Translations under genes and position numbers: made by a program
Notes under the pieces: generated by a model
Seen by the model: the letters and a program-made list of their open reading frames with translations, nothing else
Databases searched by the model: none
What the model was told of the DNA's origin: nothing
In this document: positions 11,058 through 22,614 of the stretch, one piece after another
Layout: the number at the start of each line of letters is the position of its first letter
How positions within the stretch are numbered: position 1 is the first letter of the stretch
Assembly (NCBI GenBank): GCA_001599755.1
Contig: BCHX01000001.1
Coordinates: forward strand, 3,100,001-3,164,000
Direction of reading: 5' to 3'
DNA: 64,000 nt
Source of the DNA: Gliomastix tumulicola
Taxonomy: Eukaryota > Ascomycota > Sordariomycetes > Hypocreales > Bionectriaceae

Positions 11058-12886
11058 ATGGCAGCAGAGCTCATCGGCACGACCGTCGGCGTCGTAGGCT
11101 TCCTCGGGCAGCTCTTCGACGGCTGCGTCAAGGCCTACGGCTACTTCACCACGGCCTCGCAGATGGACGCCGACAGCGCGCGGCTGCTGTGCAAGGTGCG
11201 CATCGAGGAGATGCGGCTCGTCGTCTGGGGCCGGGAGTGGGGGGTTGCCGAGGGGAAGCTGGACGCCCATCTCGCGAGCAGCAGTAAGGGGAACCCCGGA
11301 TTGCGGAACCTGGCGACGGAGATTCTGCAGGGGCTGCATGGGACGGTGACGGATTTCCGGAAGTTGAAGGAGCGGTATGGGTTGAAGGATGCTGGAGGAG
11401 GTGGTGGGAGTGGAGGGAGTGAGGTTGGAGGGGGAGAGGCGAAGGGGAAGGGAAATGGGAATGGGAATGGGAATGGGAATGGGGGTAAGGTCGAGAGGAG
11501 CTTCAGAAAGGAGTTTCTGCTGCGGTCAAAGTGGGTGATAGGCGGTAAGAACTTCCCTTTCCTCATCCCTTGTGATCTTTCTCTCGTAGAAATGGACTGA
11601 CACCCTCCCCAGACAAGGACAAGTTCACCGACCTCCTCGCCCACCTCAAAGACTTCAACGACGGCCTGGAGCGCCTCTTCCCGCCCTACCAGCTGCCCTC
11701 GTTCCAGCGCGCCTGGACGCACCAGCTCCTCGAGTCGGCCCAGCGCGACGTCGCCCAGCTCTCGCTGCTCGAGACGGCGTCGACGGGCATCTACCCGCAC
11801 CTCAACACGTCGGCCAACCTCAAGCGCCTGCGCATCAACCTCGACGCGACGCCGCAGTCCGCCTTCCGCCCGACCTACGCCCTGAAGGTCGGCCTGTCGT
11901 CTCTCACGTTTGTGTCTGACGACGACAGTGACAAGCACAGCAACGGCAACAGCAACGGCAACGGAAACGGGGCCTCGGCTTCCCTCCCATCAGAAGACGA
12001 TGGCCGTCGCTGCCGCGCCCACCACGCCACAGCAGGCGACGTCATCGTCGAATGGGTCGAGTACGACCGCGAGGCCCTCGAGGAGCGCCTCACGCACCTC
12101 CGCCGCATGGACGACCTCGCCCGCATGATGCACTCGGCGTCGGACCGCCACCCGGACCTCCACGGCATCGACTGCCTCGGCTACACCGACGACACGGCGC
12201 GCTCCCGCTACGGCCTCGTGTACAAGAGCCCACGCCCGTCCTTCTCCTCCCTGCACGCCCTCATCGCCAGCGGCGGCGCCCTCAAGACGCCCGACCTCGA
12301 CGACCGCGTGTCGCTGGCGTCCACGCTCGCCGTCGCGCTCTGGTCGCTGCACTCGCTCGACTGGCTGCACAAGTCGCTCTGCGCGTCCAACGTGCTCTTC
12401 TTCTTCTCCCCCTCGGCGGCCACCACGGACCCGGGAGGAGGAGCCGACGGCCGCGCCGTGCATGTGCATGTGCCGGACATCGCGAACCCGCGCCTCGTGG
12501 GCTTCGACGCGAGCCGCCCGGATCTGGACACGGCGCTCTCCGTCGTCCCGAGGAATCCCTCCATCGCCCACCTCCACCGCCATCCGGCCTCGCTGCGCGG
12601 CCTCCCGCACTGCAAGGCCTACGACATCTACAGCCTCGGCCTCGTCCTCCTCGAGATCGGCCTGTGGAAGGTCCTGCAGTCGTACCACAAGCCGCACTAC
12701 TCGGCCGAGCGCTGGCGTGACCGGGTCGTCCTGCCTGTTCTCGTCCCGGGGCTGGGAAGCAAGGTCGGCAAGCGGTACAGGGAGGTCGTCGAGATGTGTC
12801 TCGGCGTCGAGGAGGGCATGACGAGCAGCGAGGCTGGGAAGCTCATGGAGAGTGTCGTAGCCAAGCTCGAGAGCATACGATTATGA
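11058..12886 (+). CDS. HeLo-domain protein with C-terminal pseudokinase
   Basis: Exons are 11058-11544 and 11613-12886, giving 586 residues. The ATG sits in a good context (CCACCATGG). Residues 1-210 read as a HeLo (prion-inhibition and propagation) domain, with N-terminal hydrophobic helices around GTTVGVVGFLGQLFDGCVKA, the CKVRIEEMRLVVWG helix and a DKDKFTDLLAHLKDF helix. Residues 300-586 look like a protein-kinase fold with lost catalysis. The catalytic loop reads LHKSLCASNVLF (near 414-425) where HRDxxxxN is expected. The DFG position reads VGFD (near 458). The helix F block is intact as DIYSLGLVLLEIGLW (near 500). No glycine-rich loop or VAIK lysine is evident. HeLo domains such as that of HET-S insert in membranes and kill the cell when triggered. 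The pseudokinase would then be the sensor or trigger. Two Asn-Gly repeat tracts lie near residues 132-145 and 272-282. Function is inferred, not shown. Confidence 0.8.
11451..11485 (+). repeat. AATGGG hexanucleotide repeat coding for Gly-Asn
   Basis: About five tandem copies of AATGGG/GAATGG encode a Gly-Asn dipeptide run inside the HeLo-protein exon 1. The tract is in frame and hexameric, so copy-number change would keep the frame. Confidence 0.85.
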
Positions 12887-13440
12887 AATGAAAAAAATGA
12901 AAAAAAAAACCATCACACCACACTCACAAAGGGATGCGCACACACAAAACATACACAGACAGGTACGTTAGATCTGGATACAGAATTTCATGTCCTGATG
13001 TGCCCATACCAAAAGTATATATATATATATAAACACCATCGTGAGCCGTGACGCAGAAAACCAACAACGCAACGCCCATTTCCTGATAAACAAAAGTGCA
13101 CGAAACAACCCAACAAAGCCAAAACAATACTCCATACACAATATCCAGTTCGGCCAAATCGCCCAGACTCCTCGCCCCCTTTCCCCCCTTTGCCCGTGTC
13201 TCAACAACATCCCTTCAAAGCCATCGTCGCTCAAGTCTCAACCACTCAGCCTCTTACAAACTGGCATGCTCCGTCAAAGAAAGCAACTCATCCGCTAACC
13301 GCAGTAAAGCATCGATCGGTCCATGGAATTCCTTTTAACCAGCCCCGGAACGCCTCATCCATGCATGCGCAACATGAATCGAATCGTCAGTGCAACGTGA
13401 GAGTCATGATCGTCAAAACGAAATCACAAAAGCCAGGCGT
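12887..13440. other. intergenic, between convergent HeLo and cdc14 genes
   Basis: The 554-base stretch between two 3' ends begins with an A-rich run after the HeLo stop and contains a TA dinucleotide tract at about 13016-13031. It fits 3' UTRs and termination sequence. No gene is seen. Confidence 0.5.
13016..13031. repeat. (TA)n microsatellite
   Basis: Eight TA units lie in the spacer between two converging genes, where AT-rich tracts often occur near polyadenylation signals. Confidence 0.8.
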
Positions 13441-15630
13441 CTAGGACCCAGACACCTTGCGCGCAGCCGATGATGCCGTCGCAGAGGTTGCGGTGCTAGC
13501 ACTGCCTACACGACCGCTGGTCTTGCGAATACCAGCCGAGTCCTTGGCCCTGAGAGGGGACTCTGCAGCCCGTCGACTGCCTCGGACCTTGGTCATGACG
13601 CTCGGCGTGCTAGCTACCCTCTCCACCTGCTTAGGCCGTCCGGCACCGATGTTCTCGGCATCTTGTGACGCGTCGTTGTCGATCACGTAGACCGTCGACG
13701 TCGTCTGGCTAACCGACCGCACCGTCTCGGATCGACTCGGCGACTGAGATGCCTTGCGGTGGCTCCGCATCCGCAGATGCAGCTCCTCGTCAGACTCGGC
13801 GCCCTGGGTATGGCGGTGCATGGTCATGATCTCCGTCTCTTCCTCGACGGTTTGCTCCTCCTCCACGGTCGTCTGGTGGGACACTGATCGCTGGTAAGGA
13901 TGGTGACGATCAGCACGAGCCGATTTGCGTGGCTGCCCCGGGGTCGGTGCCGGCAGGTAGTCGTCCTGGGCTCCAACGTTATTCCGGTCCTGGTCAACCT
14001 CGCTGAGGGGCGTTCGGTTCGAAGGGCTACGGTTGGGCGGCGTCGACATTTGCCCGTTCCGCAGCGACGTCTTCTGCATGGCCCTGATGGGCGTGCTCGG
14101 AGCATTGGCAGCCATCTCCTTGCGCAGCTTGCGCTCGATACGCTCCTCGATCCACCACTCACGGAAGGTGCCCTGGTTTAGGTGAAGCCAGTGCTGCTGG
14201 GGGCCGACAACCATGCCGGGCCGCATGAATCGCATAAAGGAGATGATCTCGTTGGCCGTGAAGCCGTGTCGGTAGATGAGGTAGGCGCCAATCAGGCATC
14301 CTGTCCGGCCAAGGCCAGCCTTGCAGTGAACGGCAATGCCCTTCTTCTTGACGACAATGGTCTCGTGTGCCATCCGGATGAATTTGCGGACAGTGGATAG
14401 CTGCGGGCACGTGCCGTCGTCAAAGATCATGTCAATGTGGTTGATGCCCAGGGCCTCAAAGTACGAGGGCGAGTAGAGCTGAGAGTTCAGACGGACGACG
14501 AGCCCGATGTTCTTCTCCTTGAAGTGGCGGAGCACATTCTTGAAGGGCTGGTTCAGAGTCTGGTGGGCGTCGAGAGCATCGAGATCGCGAGGCAGGAGGT
14601 TGAACAGGTCGCTTCCCTCGGCAAACTTGTTCACCGGTGTCTGCTGGGGTGAGGCAAAGGCCAGGAAGTGAGGCGTGATCCAGTTGAAATCACCGTGCTC
14701 GACTCGCTCGAACCGCTCGTACATCTCCAGATCGAAGTTGTCGAGATCGCAGCACTTCTCCTCCTTGGCCTTCCACACGCCGTACACGACATCTTGTACC
14801 GTGATGCCGTAATCAGCCTGGCTGTAGCCGGCATCACGGAAAGGCATCAGAGGGGGGTCGACCTGGGCAATGGGAGCAAGGGCCAGATGGGGAGGCCAGT
14901 TCTGGATCAAGACCATGTAGCACGCGAGCATGCAAGCGGCATTGGCTCGGCCTAGTAAGCACCATAGTCAGCACCCCTGCTCAAATCGTTTCCACACAAA
15001 CAACAGAAAATCCAGTCATGGGAAATCAAACTCACTCCTCGCGTCAGCGGCACTCCAGAACACAATCGGTCGGTCGGCATTCTCCTTGGCACCAAGGATA
15101 TCGTGAAACTGGATCGCAAATCTGTACAGGTGCCCGATGTGCAGCGGCCCGAAGTCGTGGTGGAAGGCGTTGTAGAGGAGGGTGTCGTCGACGGAGAAGT
15201 AGCACGGAGCCTTGCGGTTCTTGGAGGAAGCGGCAGAAGCTGCAGCCCGTTTCCGCGGAGACAGCGAAGCCTCAGGGTAGGGGAACAGGGTCTCGGCGTT
15301 GGGAGGGTGGATGTACGCTCCGAGGTAGAGGCGGTCTAGGATATATGTCAGCAGCCAGATCGGACGGTTGATGCGCTCGGCCGCGAAGAGAGGCGAGGCC
15401 AGGGCAGGCGAGGCGAAAGGTGTGCTGAAGGAGGCTCGCAGGGGGGCGTCTCCTGTGGATGCAGGGCGGTGACGATAGGACATGCTGGTGCCCATGCAAA
15501 GAATGCTCTCCCGTTGATAATATTCATATGTGCTACTGCGGACGGAAAGGGGGAAGAAGTCGAAAAACGTACCAGGAATGTATTCGACAATCTGTCCCAC
15601 GTTCTGGGTCTGTCGGCCGGAAGGAGCCAT
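13441..15630 (-). CDS. cdc14: Cdc14 dual-specificity protein phosphatase
   Basis: Exons are 15573-15630, 15036-15335 and 13441-14951, giving 622 residues. The N-terminal regulatory half includes DRLYLGAYIHPP, YFSVDDTLLYNAFHHDFGP and the RANAACMLACYMV helix. The catalytic half has the PTP loop HCKAGLGRTG with the nucleophile Cys near residue 329, followed by FMRFMRPGMVVGPQQHWL, a Cdc14 signature. The last 200 residues are disordered, with many Ser-Pro/Thr-Pro sites and basic patches, which fits nuclear/nucleolar targeting and Cdk control. Cdc14 reverses Cdk phosphorylation at mitotic exit, septation and sporulation. The first intron (15336-15572, 237 bases) is a multiple of three and has no stop in frame. 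I treat it as an intron because EYIP-DRLYLG joins as expected. The ATG is 15630; the open frame extends upstream only to a TTG. Confidence 0.92.
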
Positions 15631-16473
15631 TGTATGAGGCCCTTCGATCAAGACGATTTATGTCTGCGTGACTGCTTTCTCGAGCTGATGTCGGCGATTA
15701 CACCACGAGGTCGTCGGGAAGGAGATCAGACACTTCCTCGAGGAAGCACCTGCCGCGCTGGCGGATAAAGGGCGAAAGACACAAAGTGATGATATGTCAA
15801 TCGGACGACGACAGCAAGGACTCGCGTGCCTGTTTAACAGGTAGGTTGATCGACAACTCAAGAGCTGTACCGAGCTGGACAAACGACGGTGAGAAGGAGG
15901 AGAAGAACGGGATTGTTTATCGCTACAAAGTTATGATCATGCTTGGTCGTGTGAGTAGAGAAGAAAGGAGGATGGCGGGGGAAGAGAAAATGAATCCTGT
16001 CGACGATGGATGTTATATTCCACTTCCAAGTCGGTCAGGATGTTTTGGGTCTCTTCCAGGGCCTGTCCAAATTAATAACAGGAGGTGATGCTATTGTGTC
16101 TCGTGGTGGATCTTGATGTTGACATGGCAACCGCATTGAAAGCCTGGCAGAAAGTGGAGAGTGCCGTTGCGCCACAGCTCCTTGTGGCGTCCCCACAACG
16201 GTTTTCTCCTTCCATCTCAGCAGCATGGGAGCGCCACAGACTGCACATCCCCCACCCTACACTTCCCTGCCCCTCGTCCAGAACTTCAAGCCTCTGCTCA
16301 CCAATCACACGAGGTGTAGTCGCTGAAAGGTGAGACAGTCCAGTACATGAGGCCAATATAGGCGTCTACCTAGCATTCCATCTTGAAACAAAACTCATTC
16401 CTCACATCATCTCTAGTCCAGCACACAACGCACACATCTGAAGGCTTTCTGGTCTCCCCCCCATCGAGTCACA
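15631..16473. promoter_or_regulatory. divergent promoter region, cdc14 and pcc1
   Basis: This 843-base stretch lies between two head-to-head starts. It shows CT-rich segments ahead of pcc1 (about 16380-16470). No strong palindromic site is seen, and small frames on both strands lack coding character. Confidence 0.35.
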
Positions 16474-16928
16474 ATGGCTCAGCCAGCCACTGACGCCGAC
16501 TTCCCTTGCTCACTGTGAGTCCAACCGCCACAACCCATAAAAACAGCCTATACAAGAAGTACAGACAAGAAACGTCACCAGGCCAAGATCCTCCTAACGA
16601 TGAGACATCCCCTCACAGATCCATCGATGTGCCGTTCCCAACACATCGTCTCGCCAGCACAGCCCTCCAGGCCCTCCAGGTAGACAAGGAGCTCTCCCCG
16701 CTCGTGCAACGCAGCTTCGCCCTGGAGGAGGACGAGGCCGGCTCAGAGTCGGGCGAGGCTGCTGGCAGACTCAGGATAGAGTACCGTGCGACGACCAACC
16801 GCATGCTGAGGGTGTCTGTCAACGCCTTCATGGACAGCCTCAAATTGATCGTTGAGGTCATGGAGCAGCTCGATGTGGACGTCTTGGAATCGCAAATACC
16901 GAGAGAAAATGGCGGCACATCGAACTGA
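16474..16928 (+). CDS. pcc1: EKC/KEOPS complex subunit Pcc1
   Basis: Exons are 16474-16514 and 16619-16928, giving 116 residues (yeast Pcc1 has 88). The first exon encodes only MAQPATDADFPCSL, so the gene is missed if one looks for a single frame. The body shows the Pcc1 (CTAG/Pcc1) pattern: SIDVPFPTHRLASTALQALQ, then LSPLVQRSF and RMLRVSVNAFMDSLKLIVEV. Family proteins form the dimerising platform of the KEOPS complex, which makes the t6A modification at position 37 of ANN-decoding tRNAs and affects telomeres. An acidic insert (EEDEAGSESGEA) lies between strands. The 3' end converges on nuc-1. Confidence 0.88.
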
Positions 16929-17480
16929 TTGATAATCAAGGCCACCAAAGAAGTCCTGCCGTGCGCAAACTGGAACGAGATTATGAAACAAAAACAAACG
17001 TATGGTCTCCATGACCCAGTACCGAAGTGCCGGAAGGAGGGTCGTCTCATCTACGATGTCGATTTAATTAAGAATGAGCTCGGTATTATCACCAAATAAT
17101 GGCTAGTCTGAGGTTACTCATAAAGATATTTGGGAAAGCTTCACAAACTGACGTTCACACACACAAGCTAGGAAAGCCTCGTTTCAATACTAGTGATTCA
17201 GCATTAAGTAAATACCAGTATACTAACATTTACAATTTGTACATGTGAAAATGTAAGTACTATATATATAAAGACAAGCATGAAGATGCACGATACCCAG
17301 AACCCCTGAAGCCGATTATGTATATCACGACGTGATCTCGTGAGCAAATGACACACCTAACGTAAACAAAGAAAGAAGAAAAAGAAGAAAAGCAAACCCC
17401 AGCATTAAGCATTACCAGAATCATACCTACTCCCCTGCCATGCCGTAGTCGTGATAACATCCCATTCCTTCCTTCCAAAC
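16929..17480. other. intergenic, between convergent pcc1 and nuc-1
   Basis: A 552-base AT-richer spacer holds both 3' UTRs. A short TATATATA tract lies near 17262. No gene is seen. Confidence 0.5.
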
Positions 17481-19717
17481 TCACGGCTTCGATTTTAGCT
17501 TCTCCAGCTGATTTTTCAGGTCCTCAAGCTCCTTCTTGAGACCAACGTTCTCCTGCTCGAGATTCTGCATGTGCACGATGGCCTTCTCCACGACACTTGC
17601 TTTGCTGTTGGCAGCATTGGCTGCTTTGCTATCCTTTTTCTCCTCCTCCTCGCCCTCTCCACCGCTCTTCTGATCCGGAAGCAGTCCGGCCATGACCTGC
17701 AAGGCCGAATTGATGCGATTCCGACGGCCCTGCTCGGCGATTTTGTGCGATGTGCGTTTCGACGTGAGATTGGTAGATAGCTCCGTCGGATACGAAACTC
17801 CCGGTACGTTATTGCCCTCTAGGATGTTCTGGTAGTTGGATTTGGACATCAGCAGCCGAGAGGCTGTGTCCTCGGCAGACTCACCCGGCGCGCCGGGAAG
17901 CAAGGGCTTAATATTGGGCGATATCCGGGGGAGCAGAGCGGGCGAAACGTGGACTGAACCGGTGGACCGTTTCCTATTAGATCCCCGCGGAGCAATCAGC
18001 GGGGTCTTGCGAGCCGAGGGGCCGGAAGAGCCAGCTTGGAGCTGAGGACTCTGGGTAGCAGATGTCGTCCCGGGCCGCTTGAACCCTGGTGAAGGCAGTG
18101 CCTGGAAAGTTGCCGTCTTGGCTGAGCTGTCTCCCGTCTGTGGCCGGTCTGTTGCTGCTGCTGCCACCCGAGTATCGATCTGTGGGAGTGAGTTCTTGGA
18201 AACCGATTCCGGAAGCTCCAGTGCCTCGATGTTATCCATTGAAACCTGCTCATTCAAGCCTGATTGGTTCTTCTTCGCCCGAGATGCCGGCAGCCTCATG
18301 AGGGAAGCAGGCGTTGCCGGGTGCGGTTGATCCATGCTCACGTCCATAGCGGAAGGACCAAGAATCGGCCCGGCGGATGAGGTCTGAGTAGGGGTCGTCA
18401 CATTGCCTCCCTGAGGTCCAATGTACGGCGATTTGCTCGTGGACCGGCGGGCCGGCACCGGTGGTGGGGGCATCTCTGCCAGGTTCTCGGGTGACACAGA
18501 GGCATTCTCCTCCGAGCCCTCGGTAGAAGCCGCTGGGAGAGGGAGCTTCGGCAGCAATTCGGTCTCATTGTCTGCCTCGTCGACCGACCTAAGCGCCTTG
18601 GAGACGATGGCGGGGCTAGGCCCTGCTTTCCGTCGCTGCGGCTTGTGAATCGGTGAGCTCTTGATCCCAGCCTTGGCTCTCGTCTTCGCAGCAGCGTTCG
18701 CCTTTCTCGCCTTCTTAGGGAGATCAAGGCCGGATGCTACCTGAGCCGAAGTCGATTCCAGGTCGATCTCAGCAGGCGAATTGTTCGACTGCGTGCTGTG
18801 GTCGTACGGGGAGTGAATCTGTGGATGCAGTGCTGGCGACGTTAAGGGGCTGAAGTACGCAGCAGGAATTGTGAAGGCGCTTTCCATGCTGAATTGAGGG
18901 TCCAGAGGGGTGACCGCGGGAGATACCAACGGAGTAAAGGCCATCTAGATTTGTTATTAGCAAAAGGTAGAAAAAAAAAGAGAGAGATGTAATTTCAGGT
19001 CGGGGTTGAGGGTTGGAAATTGATGATGACTTTCCAGGAAAGACTCACATCCTGTTGCTCCTTCATCCTGTTGTACCCTCTGTCATAGACGTCGCCAGGC
19101 ATCTGATCAGACTGTGAGTAGAAATGACCGCTCCCCGGTGGCATCTCTAGACTCTGCGGTGTCGGAGGTATTGAGCGGTGGTGGCTCTGGAAGAAGGCAT
19201 TCCGCTGCTGCTCCTGCAACTGCCGTTGCTGCTGCTGGAATTTCTGTTGCTGTTGGAACTTCTGCTCCTGCTGGAACTTCTGTTGTTGGAGATACTGGAT
19301 CTGGGCTTCGATGCTGGAGATGGAGTCGGGACCGGCCATAGATGTCGGTATCATCGGTCCCTGGCCAGCGCCGGCGCCAGGTCTCATATGGGCCTGCTGG
19401 TTCTGCACCATGCCGGGTCCCTGGTTCATGAGGCCGTTGCTATTCGGGTCCGACATGAGCGCCTGAGCCTGGGCCTGAGCCTGAGCCTGGGCCTGGGCTT
19501 GTGCTTGGGCCTGTGCTTGTGCTTGTGCTTGTGCCTGTGCTTGTGCCTCCTCCCTCTGGCGGTTCATCATCGACTGGTTCGCCCCATCCTGGAATCCAGT
19601 AAACTCGAATTGGAGGTCATCCCCCATACTCGAAATATCCAAAAAGTGCTGGAATTCATCGTCCGGCGGCGCGGTCATGGGATGGTCGTGGCCATCCCAG
19701 CCACCAGAGGCCATCAT
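17481..19717 (-). CDS. nuc-1: NUC-1/Pho4-type bHLH phosphate regulator
   Basis: Exons are 19049-19717 and 17481-18944, giving 710 residues. The C-terminal bHLH (about residues 612-700) has the basic region SHKIAEQGRRNR, with the H-E-R triad that contacts CACGTG sites, then helix 1, an acidic loop, helix 2 (KASVVEKAIVHMQNLEQ) and a leucine-zipper-like tail. This matches Neurospora NUC-1 and yeast Pho4. NUC-1 turns on phosphatases and phosphate permeases under phosphate starvation and is held in check by the PREG/PGOV (cyclin-Cdk) pair. The N-terminus has acidic stretches (PDDEFQHFLDISSMGDDL) that could activate, an Ala-Gln dipeptide run (about 57-87) and a Gln-rich coiled region. The middle is Ser/Pro-rich with Cdk-type SP/TP sites. 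Two ATGs (19717, 19714) begin the frame; the first is taken. The intron joins QQD to MAF in phase 0. Confidence 0.88.
19460..19548 (-). repeat. GCCTGN hexamer repeat coding for Ala-Gln
   Basis: About 14 imperfect copies of GCCTGG/GCCTGT/GCTTGT (plus strand) encode an uninterrupted Ala-Gln dipeptide run in NUC-1. Mixed codons suggest an older tract with some drift, not a fresh slippage product. Confidence 0.85.
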
Positions 19718-22614
19718 GGTGAACGTTGCGAGACGGTCAGGCAGACCGTGCGGGACAGCGAGAATCGGAGCCCCTCAGTGTATATCGTGCGTGTCCGTTC
19801 GCGCTCTTGTCGTTGGAAAACGGGATTTCTTTCTCCTCCCTTTGAGAATGCGAATACTCGATCGGCGATCCCCTCTTGCTTGTTCCTGGAATCCAGCCCA
19901 CAGATCCTGGTATATGTGTAACTCGTGGGTGTACGTGTTGTTTTAGCCACCCTGCCCCGAGGCGGCGCGGAAAAAAGAGAGCGTCGTGTACTTTTGTCGT
20001 CGTCGCGTGCCGGATTCTCTGCACAAGGGGCGCCGTTTCGGTTTTTTTTTTTCTTTCTCGTCGCTCGTTCGTCGTCCCAGGCGCCGACGGCGAGGATTGG
20101 TTTGCGTGCGGAAGGGGAAGACGTGACGTCGAGTTTGCTGAGGACCAGAGCAGGTAAGGCCTAGGACCAGCTGACCTCGATCGGGGAACGGGTCCAGAAT
20201 ATGCGACAGGGTGGGAGGTCCTTTCGGTGTCTCTCTTCGCCCCCCCAGGTTTGTTATCCCTTATATCGAGCAGCGTGCGGTGATTGGGCGGACCGTCGAC
20301 TCGTTCATGGCATGGACCAGTTCTGTCGGATTGGAAAGGTAGCGTATGGATATGTTTTAGAAAAGAGGAAAAGCCCTCCGAGGGAGAGGAAAGGAAAAAG
20401 GCTGAGGGCTGGCTTGCGGACTGGTGATGTGGGCTGGTCTCAGAAAAGTGAGGGTCCAGATGACCGGCCCACCAGGAAAGACTGCCTCTGCCAGTTCTAG
20501 TGCTTCGAAGTAGCACCAAACCCAACTGATCTGGGACCTGCTAAGGTTTACTTTACGGGGTGAGAGGGGAGGGGGGGGGCAGCGCAGCAGGTGAGTAATG
20601 GAAGTAAGTACCTGCCCACTCCAGAGAATCACTCCAGGCACTGGCGCGCGTCAGGCATCTGCTGCTGCACGGAAAACAGGCGCAGGGGGGTTCATTCCAA
20701 GGGGCACTGCCTCAGCGTCAGCTGAATGCGCACCGAGGCTCCTGCCTTCCCAATCCCGCCGCCGATGCGTGGGATGGATGGCCGCCGTTGGGAACAAGAG
20801 CCCATGAGGTAACGAATACAAGCACTGACCGGGTGTTGGGACCAATTTACCAGGGTTCGTTGGTGGGGGTTCTTTTTTCAATTCTCGGGCGAGCCCAGCC
20901 AGAGGAGGGGCTGCTGCAAGCAATTGTGCTGGTCCTCGGTCTCCAGGGGACAAGGTACAGGGGACCTCCGCTGTAAAGAACAAGGTTGACGAATAACTCA
21001 GAATGGAACCGACCTGGAAGTCTTAATTAGCACCGCGTCCCGTTCGCTGAGGTTACACCCAGGCAAACGACTCGAGCATCACATGCAGCCAATCAGCGGA
21101 CACCCTCCATCACCAACAGCCATGCACGTCCATCCTTCCAACTACGCCTCTGGCCTCTCCTATATTAACCCGTATGAGACAAGGCGCAGGTCACAGGGCC
21201 ACTGGCCCTCCTCAATGCTACCCTCACTCGTTACCCTCCCGCCCCCCCCCCCTTCTCCATTCTAGAAACACGAAAGAGACGGTGGAAAAACTTTCGACTT
21301 CCTCGGCGGAGTGGAATCTCTCGTCGGTCTACGGGCTTGGTGTCCCAGGATACCTGCAGCCGAGTAATTAATATCGCATAATAATAACGGGCTCCAGCAG
21401 ATGCAGAACAGCTCCGTATGCAAGCAAGCCAACTCTGGGCCGCCGGCCTCACGATCTATCCCTTAGCGCCTTAGCTAGTGGCGATAGTACCTCCAGCAGT
21501 TTGGGGGTCAGTTCTCCGGTGCCTGCTCAGTTCTCGCAGCGACTGGCTCTGTATGCAGCAACATTTCCAACCCGGGCAGTGTTACCCTGCCTCTGGAACG
21601 AGCTGTTGAGCCCCTCTCGTCAACGCGGAATCGCCTATTACTGCTAGTTGACACAGGGGCTAGTAGGTAGTTATTCAGGCAGCCAAGTCGCTAGACGCAG
21701 CAGTAGAGAAGAGAATAGAGGGAAAAGTAGAAAAATCTTCAACCCAATAATCCATGGATGACTTCAATGATTGACAACGAGCCTAGGCGGTCCTGGCCGC
21801 TGATTGGCAGGGCTGTCGCAGCCCCGTCTCGGAAAGGATCCGTTCCAGGTTGAAGATGTACGTGATGGAAATGACGGGCAACCTATGACGGGCAGCCGGT
21901 CTCTTGGTTTATGTACCCTAGAGCATCTTGTTCCCGGCCATGGCGATGCGCCACGGCAGCGATCATCGTCGCTTGTTCCAGACGAAGGAAGATGCTAGCT
22001 ACCAAGAGGCTGGTGGGGGTGATGATGCCCTCCATTCCTCCGCATACCGTGTGTCATGCATTCATTCTTTGCCCACGACGCTGAACCAAGCCACTGGCCA
22101 CACCATCAGTCATCGTCACCATGCATGAAGCTGAAAAGTCCCGTGGAGCAGCCACATGACGTTGATCTGGTCCTTCGACTGGGGTGAGCCGATGACCCGA
22201 CTGATCACTGTAAAACCGAGAAACGGGAACGTCTCTGCTACTTCACGGTTAATATTGTGCGATGGTTTTTGAATATGTCTTCATTAGAGGATGATATCGT
22301 CTCGTCAAGGAAAAGTAAGCGAAAGAAGGATGATGACAATGAAAAGAGGTCCAAAAAACGAAGGGGGACCGATCCCAGGGCCCGAGCTCTAGTAAATACA
22401 GAAATGCGTGATCCTATGTGTTGGAGATAGATATGTGCAGGGAGAAAAAGACAGCGAGCTCGCTTCTAAGCAACGCTCGCAACAACCGGATCCCACCGGC
22501 AAACGCCTTGAAGCTGCGGGTGAGGGAAATCCAATATATCGCAACAGGTATGAAAACACCTCCCGCCGGGGACAGCCAAACCATCAAACCTAGGGAGAAC
22601 CCCCTACCAATCGA
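19718..22614. other. long intergenic region upstream of nuc-1
   Basis: The 2.9-kb stretch lies between the nuc-1 start and the 3' end of the kelch-like gene. Frames of up to 262 codons on the minus strand (19737-20525) have no ATG at their start and look like leader sequence. A TGACGTC site lies near 20114-20120 and a CCAATCAG near 21089. Poly-G and poly-C runs occur at about 20571-20580 and 21240-21252. No gene is supported, and the length fits a large regulated promoter with a long leader. Confidence 0.4.

Noticed and set aside
11990..12697. 235-codon antisense frame in the HeLo gene
   Set aside because: Shadow of GC-rich codon bias; Arg/Val/Ala-rich with no motif.
19737..20525. 262-codon minus-strand frame upstream of nuc-1
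   Set aside because: It starts with a TTG and lies in the presumed leader. Composition is Ser/Pro/His/Arg and no domain is seen.
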